A stretch of 64,000 bases of DNA, from positions 180,902 to 244,901 of the forward strand of contig CAVWBB010000018.1 of NCBI GenBank assembly GCA_963753115.1, given 5' to 3'. The position numbers and the translations under genes are program-made. Below are positions 60,114 to 64,000 of this stretch, in pieces. Source of the stretch: Bog-473 sp963753115 (GTDB taxonomy: Bacteria > Actinomycetota > Acidimicrobiia > Acidimicrobiales > RAAP-2). A model generated the notes under the pieces. That model worked only from the letters and a program-made list of their open reading frames with translations, made no database searches and was not told the DNA's origin. Every line of letters starts with the position of its first letter. Position 1 is the stretch's first letter.

Positions 60114-61244
60114 TCAGCCGCGCGAGAAGTACTGCGGCGGATCAGCGACGGTGCAGCCCTCAATGGCATCCCCGCAGTGCGGCTCGGCCAGGTCGAGTGC
60201 GGCAGGCAGTCCTTCGCCCCGGAACAGCCCCGCGGCCGGGCTGGTGTTCGACAGCGCGTCGGCGGCCAGGACCATGGCGGCAAACGTATAGGTCGTCCGC
60301 TCGTGCTTGGGGAACGTCTCCAGCTCGGGGTAGACCATGCCGGTCCAGTAGGACCCGTCGGACAAGCGCAGGTTCTGCCCCGCCGCGAACAGGTCCAGGG
60401 CCGAGCCCTCCATGCCGAGCGCATCGAGCGTCAACACACATTCCGCCGTCTCGGCCGCCGTGACCCAGTCTCCCGTGGAGACGCACCGCACGCCCAGGCC
60501 CTCCATGACAAAGGTGGACCAACCCTCGGCGATGCGGCGCCGCCCGGCCTCACCCTCGAGCGCGCCCGACAACATCGGGTAGTACCAGTCCATGGCGAAC
60601 TCGACCTTGGGGGCGAACGCACCCGGGTGATGGGCCACCGCGTGCCCGAGCCGCCCAGCCGCCAGCTCCCAGTCGGGCCGGTCCTTGGCCAGGCACTCGG
60701 CGACGGCGACGGCGCACCGCATGGAGTGGTAGATCGACGACGAGCCGGTGAGCAGCGCGTACCGCTCCGGGCGGCCGGTCGAGTCGAGCGACCACAGCAC
60801 CGAGCCATCCGGCTGCTGCGACCGCAGGATGAAGTCGATCCCCTTCTCAATCGTCGGCCAGAGCTCGCGGAGGAATCCGACGTCACCGGTGATCAGGTAG
60901 TGGTGCCACGCGCCGGCGGCCAGGTAGCCGCAGACGTTCGTGTCGAGCCGGAGGTCCTTGACCGCGTCACCCTGGTAGTAGTTGAACCAGCTGCCGTCGG
61001 GAAGCTGGCGGCGGGCCAGCCAGCGGTAGGCGTCGACCGCCTCGTCGACGAGGCCGCACACGGTCAGTGCCATGGCTGCCTCGACATGGTTCCACGGGTC
61101 GCAGTGGCCGCCCTCGAACCACGGGATCTGCCCGTCGTGGCGCTGCACCGCGGCGATGGCGTGGCCGGTGGCCAGCACGTCGGCGCTCGTCAGGATGCCG
61201 GGCACCTCGGGCAGCGTGGCGGATCGGATGTCTTCGGTGGTCAT
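60114..61244 (-). CDS. Alpha/alpha-toroid protein (prenyltransferase/terpenoid-cyclase-like fold), linked to GT4 and methyltransferase
   Basis: 376 residues. Repeated toroid motifs are ARRQLPDGSWFNYYQGDAV and LRSQQPDGSVLWSLDSTGRP (QxxDGSW type), and WFEGGHCDPWNHVEAAMALT. Annotation pipelines call such proteins prenyltransferase or squalene-cyclase-like, but the operon and the repeated W/H-rich pockets suggest a glycan- or lipid-binding glycosidase-like role instead. ATG 61244 overlaps the methyltransferase stop (ATGA). Third gene of the operon. Confidence 0.75.
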   Translation of the reverse strand: MTTEDIRSATLPEVPGILTSADVLATGHAIAAVQRHDGQIPWFEGGHCDPWNHVEAAMALTVCGLVDEAVDAYRWLARRQLPDGSWFNYYQGDAVKDLRLDTNVCGYLAAGAWHHYLITGDVGFLRELWPTIEKGIDFILRSQQPDGSVLWSLDSTGRPERYALLTGSSSIYHSMRCAVAVAECLAKDRPDWELAAGRLGHAVAHHPGAFAPKVEFAMDWYYPMLSGALEGEAGRRRIAEGWSTFVMEGLGVRCVSTGDWVTAAETAECVLTLDALGMEGSALDLFAAGQNLRLSDGSYWTGMVYPELETFPKHERTTYTFAAMVLAADALSNTSPAAGLFRGEGLPAALDLAEPHCGDAIEGCTVADPPQYFSRG

Positions 61245-62050
61245 GCGGCAGCTCCCTGGCTCGGAGTGGTGGGCCCGCGCCGTCCGGGCACACCGCGCGG
61301 CAGTGTGGGGCGCGAGTCGGGCAGGTCGGCCACGCCGGCGAGGGGCTTGGTCAGGTACAGCACCAAGCTCTTGCCGATGACGGGGCTCAAGACCCGGTCG
61401 GCGGTGCGCGTGACGAACGGTGCTTTGACGATGTCCCAGACCAGCACCTTGTGGTACGCCTCGACCGCTGGGTGCGTGTCGTTCGACGGCCCGACGAGGC
61501 ACCGCAGCCACCAGTAGGGCGAGTGCAGGCCGTGGGCGTGGTGGAAGCCGGTCGCTTCGAGCCCGACCGAGTGCAGCCGGCGCTCCAGAGTCGAACGCCG
61601 ATAGATACGGACATGTCCCCCGGGCGTGTCGTGGTACTCGTCCGACAGCGCCCAGTTGATGGCCTCGGGCACGCAACGCGGCACCGTAACCGCCATGGCA
61701 CCGCCCGGGCGAAGGACGCGGGCGAGCTCGCGCATGGCCGCGGTGTCGTCCGGGATGTGCTCGAGCACCTCCGACGCGATCACGCGGTCGAAGGTCCCGT
61801 CGGGGAAGGGCAGCGACAGCGCGTCGCCCTGCACCGCCGTGACGGGATGGTCCGGTGCGATCTCCCCCGCCTCAATCATGGCGGCGAAGGTGCCGCGCAC
61901 CTGTGCCACCTCCTCGGGGCCGGCGTCGAGGGCCACCACCGACGCGCCGCGGCGGGCGGCCTCGAACGCATGGCGTCCGAATCCGCAGCCGAGGTCGAGC
62001 ACGCGGTCACCGGGACCGACGCCGAGTCGGTCGTAGTCGACGGTCAACAT
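61241..62050 (-). CDS. Class I SAM-dependent methyltransferase
   Basis: 269 residues. SAM loop VLDLGCGFGRHAFEAARRGA, acidic loop VVALDAGPEEV, GDALSLPFPDGTFDRVIASE, HIPDDTAAMRELARVLRPGG and VTVPRCVPE: a typical Methyltransf_11 enzyme acting on a small molecule, lipid or sugar. A C-terminal hydrophobic part (VIGKSLVLYLTKPLAGV) could bind lipid. Start ATG 62050 overlaps the stop of the upstream GT4 gene; all three genes are one transcript. Confidence 0.88.
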   Translation of the reverse strand: MLTVDYDRLGVGPGDRVLDLGCGFGRHAFEAARRGASVVALDAGPEEVAQVRGTFAAMIEAGEIAPDHPVTAVQGDALSLPFPDGTFDRVIASEVLEHIPDDTAAMRELARVLRPGGAMAVTVPRCVPEAINWALSDEYHDTPGGHVRIYRRSTLERRLHSVGLEATGFHHAHGLHSPYWWLRCLVGPSNDTHPAVEAYHKVLVWDIVKAPFVTRTADRVLSPVIGKSLVLYLTKPLAGVADLPDSRPTLPRGVPGRRGPTTPSQGAAA

Positions 62051-63459
62051 CAGGCTGCTCCTCGGGCCAGCGGCGTCTCCAAGCCCGCGACCTGGGCCAA
62101 CGGGGCCCCCGGGAGGGGCTTGCCCTCAATGACGGCCTGGTAGCAGGCGGCGGTCCCGGCCGCGGTGACCTGCCACGTGAAGCGGCTCACGACACGCGCG
62201 CGCCCCGCCGCGCCGAGGCGCGCCCGCAGGTCGGCGTCGTCGAGCAGGCGGGCAATGGCGCCCGCCAGCGCGCCCGGATCGTCGGGCGCCACGAGGAGCC
62301 CGGTCTCACCGTCGGTGCCGACCACTTCGGGCAGGGCACCTCCCGTCGTGGCGACCACGGCCACGCCACAGGACATCGCCTCAATGGCCGGGAGCGAGAA
62401 GCCCTCGTAGAGCGAGGGCACGACCGCCACCTGCGCCTCGCCGTAGAGGTGTGCGAGCTCGTCGTCGCTGATGCCGCTGACGCAGCGCACGGCGTCGGCC
62501 AGCCCGAGCCGGGCGATGGCCCGATCGACCCGGCCACCCTCGTTGGGGCGGCCGATCACGGTCAGCTCGACGTCGCGCTCGGTGCGCAGCTTGGCCACCG
62601 CCTCGAGCAACGGCACGAGACCTTTCATCGGGACGTCGCTGCTGGAGGTCACCATGATGCGGCCGGGCACCGGCGTCACGTCGTCGAACGGGCGGAAGAC
62701 GGTGTGGTCGACGCCGACGGGCACCACCGTCATGCGCTCGGGCCGGACATCCATCTGCGCCGCGATGTCCTGGCGGGAGTTCTGCGACACGGTGAGCACG
62801 GCAGGGAGGGCGCGCGCCACGCGTACCTGCATGCCCAGGAAACCGAACCACCGGCGTGTCGTGAAGCGCTGCCAGGGGTTGGTCGTGTGCGACAGGGCCA
62901 GCTGGCGGTCGACCGTGATGGGGTGGTGCAACGTCGTCAGCAGCGGCCAGCCGTCCTCGACCATGCCCAGCATCCCGTTGCCCAGGCACTGGTTGTCGTG
63001 CACGACGTCGAATTCGTCGCGGCGCCCCGCCAGGATCTCGCGGGCGCGCAGGGAGTAGGCCAGGGGCTCCCCGAAGCCGGCCGTGCACATGATGGCGAAC
63101 TCGGTCCAGTCCTCCTTGGAGGTGAACTCGCTGCGGTGCGGGACCGGGAACGGGTCGGGCTGCCGGTAGAGATCGAGGCCCCGGACCGGCGTGAAGCCCA
63201 CGCCCTCGTCGAGATCGGGCCAGGGCGGACCGGAGAACACCTCGACCGAGTGGCCGAGGGCGACCAGCTCCCGGGTCAGGTGGCGGGTGTAGACCCCCTG
63301 CCCGCCGCAACGGGGATTCCCCCGGTAGATGAGGAAGGCGACGCGCAAACCCCCAGGTTGGGGCGGTGCAGCGGCGATCGGGGCGGGCAGTTCGATGTGG
63401 CGCGAGCGTTCCCAGGATTCCTTGGTCTCGATCCACTTCTGGCGAGGCGTTTTAGGCAA
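62050..63459 (-). CDS. Family 4 glycosyltransferase
   Basis: 469 residues, GT-B fold. N-terminal domain RVAFLIYRGNPRCGGQGVYT and LVALGHSVEVFSGPPWPDLD; C-terminal VTSSSDVPMKGLVPLLEAVA, GISDDELAHLYGEAQVAVVP and the donor-binding LYEGFSLPAIEAMSCGVAVV (E-x7-E). Residues 1-38 form an extra N-terminal extension. It heads the three-gene operon with the methyltransferase and toroid protein, in an arrangement I recall from several actinobacteria; product unknown. Confidence 0.9.
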   Translation of the reverse strand: MPKTPRQKWIETKESWERSRHIELPAPIAAAPPQPGGLRVAFLIYRGNPRCGGQGVYTRHLTRELVALGHSVEVFSGPPWPDLDEGVGFTPVRGLDLYRQPDPFPVPHRSEFTSKEDWTEFAIMCTAGFGEPLAYSLRAREILAGRRDEFDVVHDNQCLGNGMLGMVEDGWPLLTTLHHPITVDRQLALSHTTNPWQRFTTRRWFGFLGMQVRVARALPAVLTVSQNSRQDIAAQMDVRPERMTVVPVGVDHTVFRPFDDVTPVPGRIMVTSSSDVPMKGLVPLLEAVAKLRTERDVELTVIGRPNEGGRVDRAIARLGLADAVRCVSGISDDELAHLYGEAQVAVVPSLYEGFSLPAIEAMSCGVAVVATTGGALPEVVGTDGETGLLVAPDDPGALAGAIARLLDDADLRARLGAAGRARVVSRFTWQVTAAGTAACYQAVIEGKPLPGAPLAQVAGLETPLARGAA

Positions 63460-63555
63460 TGGATGTCCCGACTCGACTCACCATGACCCCCTAGCCTCCC
63501 CGAACCCCCTGGTCCTGTGCAAACGGCGGCTCCGGCGACCCCTCCGGCCTGCCGT

Positions 63556-64000
63556 TCAGCCGATGCCCACCCAGCCGAGCACGGTGAGCAGGACATAGAC
63601 GCCCGCCACGATGGCGACTGCCACAATCGCCAGTCCCCCCACCCAGCGTGCGAACGGGCCGTTGGCGGCCGATCCGAGCAACGAGCGGCGGTTGGCCAGC
63701 ACGAGGATCAGGATCAGCGTCATCGGCGTGATCACCCCTTCGAGCACCTGGGTGTTGAGAATGAGGGTGATCAGGTTGCCCGGGACGAGCACCACCGCGG
63801 CACCGATCACGATCTGGAAGGTGAAGATCCCGAGGAAGACCGGTGCCTTGCGGAAGCTCGAGGAGACCGAGCGCTCGACGCCGATCGCCTCGGCGACCGC
63901 GTAGGACGTCGACAACGGGACCACCGTGGCCGCCAACGCGGAGGCGCCGAGCAACCCGATCCCGAACAACGTCGTGGCAAAGGCACCGGCCACGGGCTTG
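63556..64000 (-). CDS. Nramp-family divalent metal transporter (5' end cut by window edge)
   Basis: About 148 C-terminal residues are visible: TTLFGIGLLGASALAATVVP and LSTSYAVAEAIGVERSVSSS, FRKAPVFLGIFTFQIVIGAA, and TQVLEGVITPMTLILILVLA with NRRSLLGSAANGP. These match helices 8-11 of MntH/Nramp proton-coupled Mn/Fe importers. The metal-binding helices 1 and 6 lie beyond the window, so the metal cannot be judged. Confidence 0.85.
   Translation of the reverse strand, partial: KPVAGAFATTLFGIGLLGASALAATVVPLSTSYAVAEAIGVERSVSSSFRKAPVFLGIFTFQIVIGAAVVLVPGNLITLILNTQVLEGVITPMTLILILVLANRRSLLGSAANGPFARWVGGLAIVAVAIVAGVYVLLTVLGWVGIG

Overview
The window is high-GC actinobacterial DNA, probably from class Acidimicrobiia (Actinomycetota). 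The evidence is: coenzyme F420 genes (cofD, cofE); two tiny ribosomal proteins known from actinobacterial ribosomes (bS22, bL37); two gene strings ordered as in Mycobacterium tuberculosis (mfd-mazG-eno-divIC-DUF501-ppx and metG-tatD-[rpfB position]-ksgA-ispE); and repeated Thr/Pro tails (TTTTTAP type) on surface proteins, which I associate with Acidimicrobiia. Class-level placement is inference. The DNA is chromosomal. I see no intact prophage, insertion sequence or CRISPR array.

Layout. 0-6.2 kb: acyl-CoA synthetase (cut by the left edge), cofDE, then a sugar-nucleotide pair (epimerase, GDP-mannose-pyrophosphorylase-like) behind a Thr-rich membrane protein. 6.2-11 kb: a frameshifted BTAD regulator, an odd tRNA with UAA anticodon, a P450, a frameshifted secreted DUF5666-like protein and a carboxylesterase. 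11-16 kb: NlpC/P60 hydrolase, a PlsC-like acyltransferase paired with an atypical SDR, GNAT, and a class V aminotransferase. 16-22.6 kb: a surface-glycan cluster of glycosyltransferases, a coiled-coil protein and a frameshifted methyltransferase-like gene. 22.6-35.8 kb: the long minus-strand housekeeping string glmU-prs-rplY-pth-mfd-(PPIase/mazG)-eno-divIC-DUF501-ppx. 35.9-39.4 kb: hydrolase, small membrane protein, tRNA-Gln and a two-component system. 40-46.6 kb: bS22, then minus-strand DUF192-rsmI-metG-tatD-(RlpA-like)-rsmA-ispE, with bL37 diverging. 46.6-49.6 kb: GDPD, a hypothetical, and a SCO1/lipoprotein pair. 49.6-52.9 kb: a visibly less GC-rich, decayed accessory patch with tandem repeats, gene wreckage, a membrane glycosyltransferase-like protein and the remnant of a tyrosine recombinase. 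52.9-64 kb: ychF, a PfkB kinase, divergent aminopeptidase N with a methyltransferase, an MFS exporter, a three-gene GT4/methyltransferase/toroid-protein operon, and an Nramp transporter cut by the right edge.

Themes. Envelope biogenesis dominates: nucleotide sugars (manB-like, epimerase, glmU), surface glycosyltransferases, division (divIC), peptidoglycan hydrolases (NlpC/P60, RlpA-like) and phospholipid acylation. Most housekeeping genes sit in tight operons with 4-base ATGA/GTGA overlaps.

Several genes are readable only if single-base shifts are allowed (BTAD regulator, DUF5666-like protein, methyltransferase-like gene, PPIase/mazG junction), and two others (mfd, pth) lack a usual start codon where the family N-terminus begins. 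This is either real decay or residual indels in the assembly, and it affects how several entries should be read. The most interesting points are the class-I tRNA with a UAA anticodon, the RlpA-like protein at the rpfB position, the hidden junction between the foldase and mazG, the recombinase scar, and the two ribosomal miniproteins. I did not find a convincing wholly new system.
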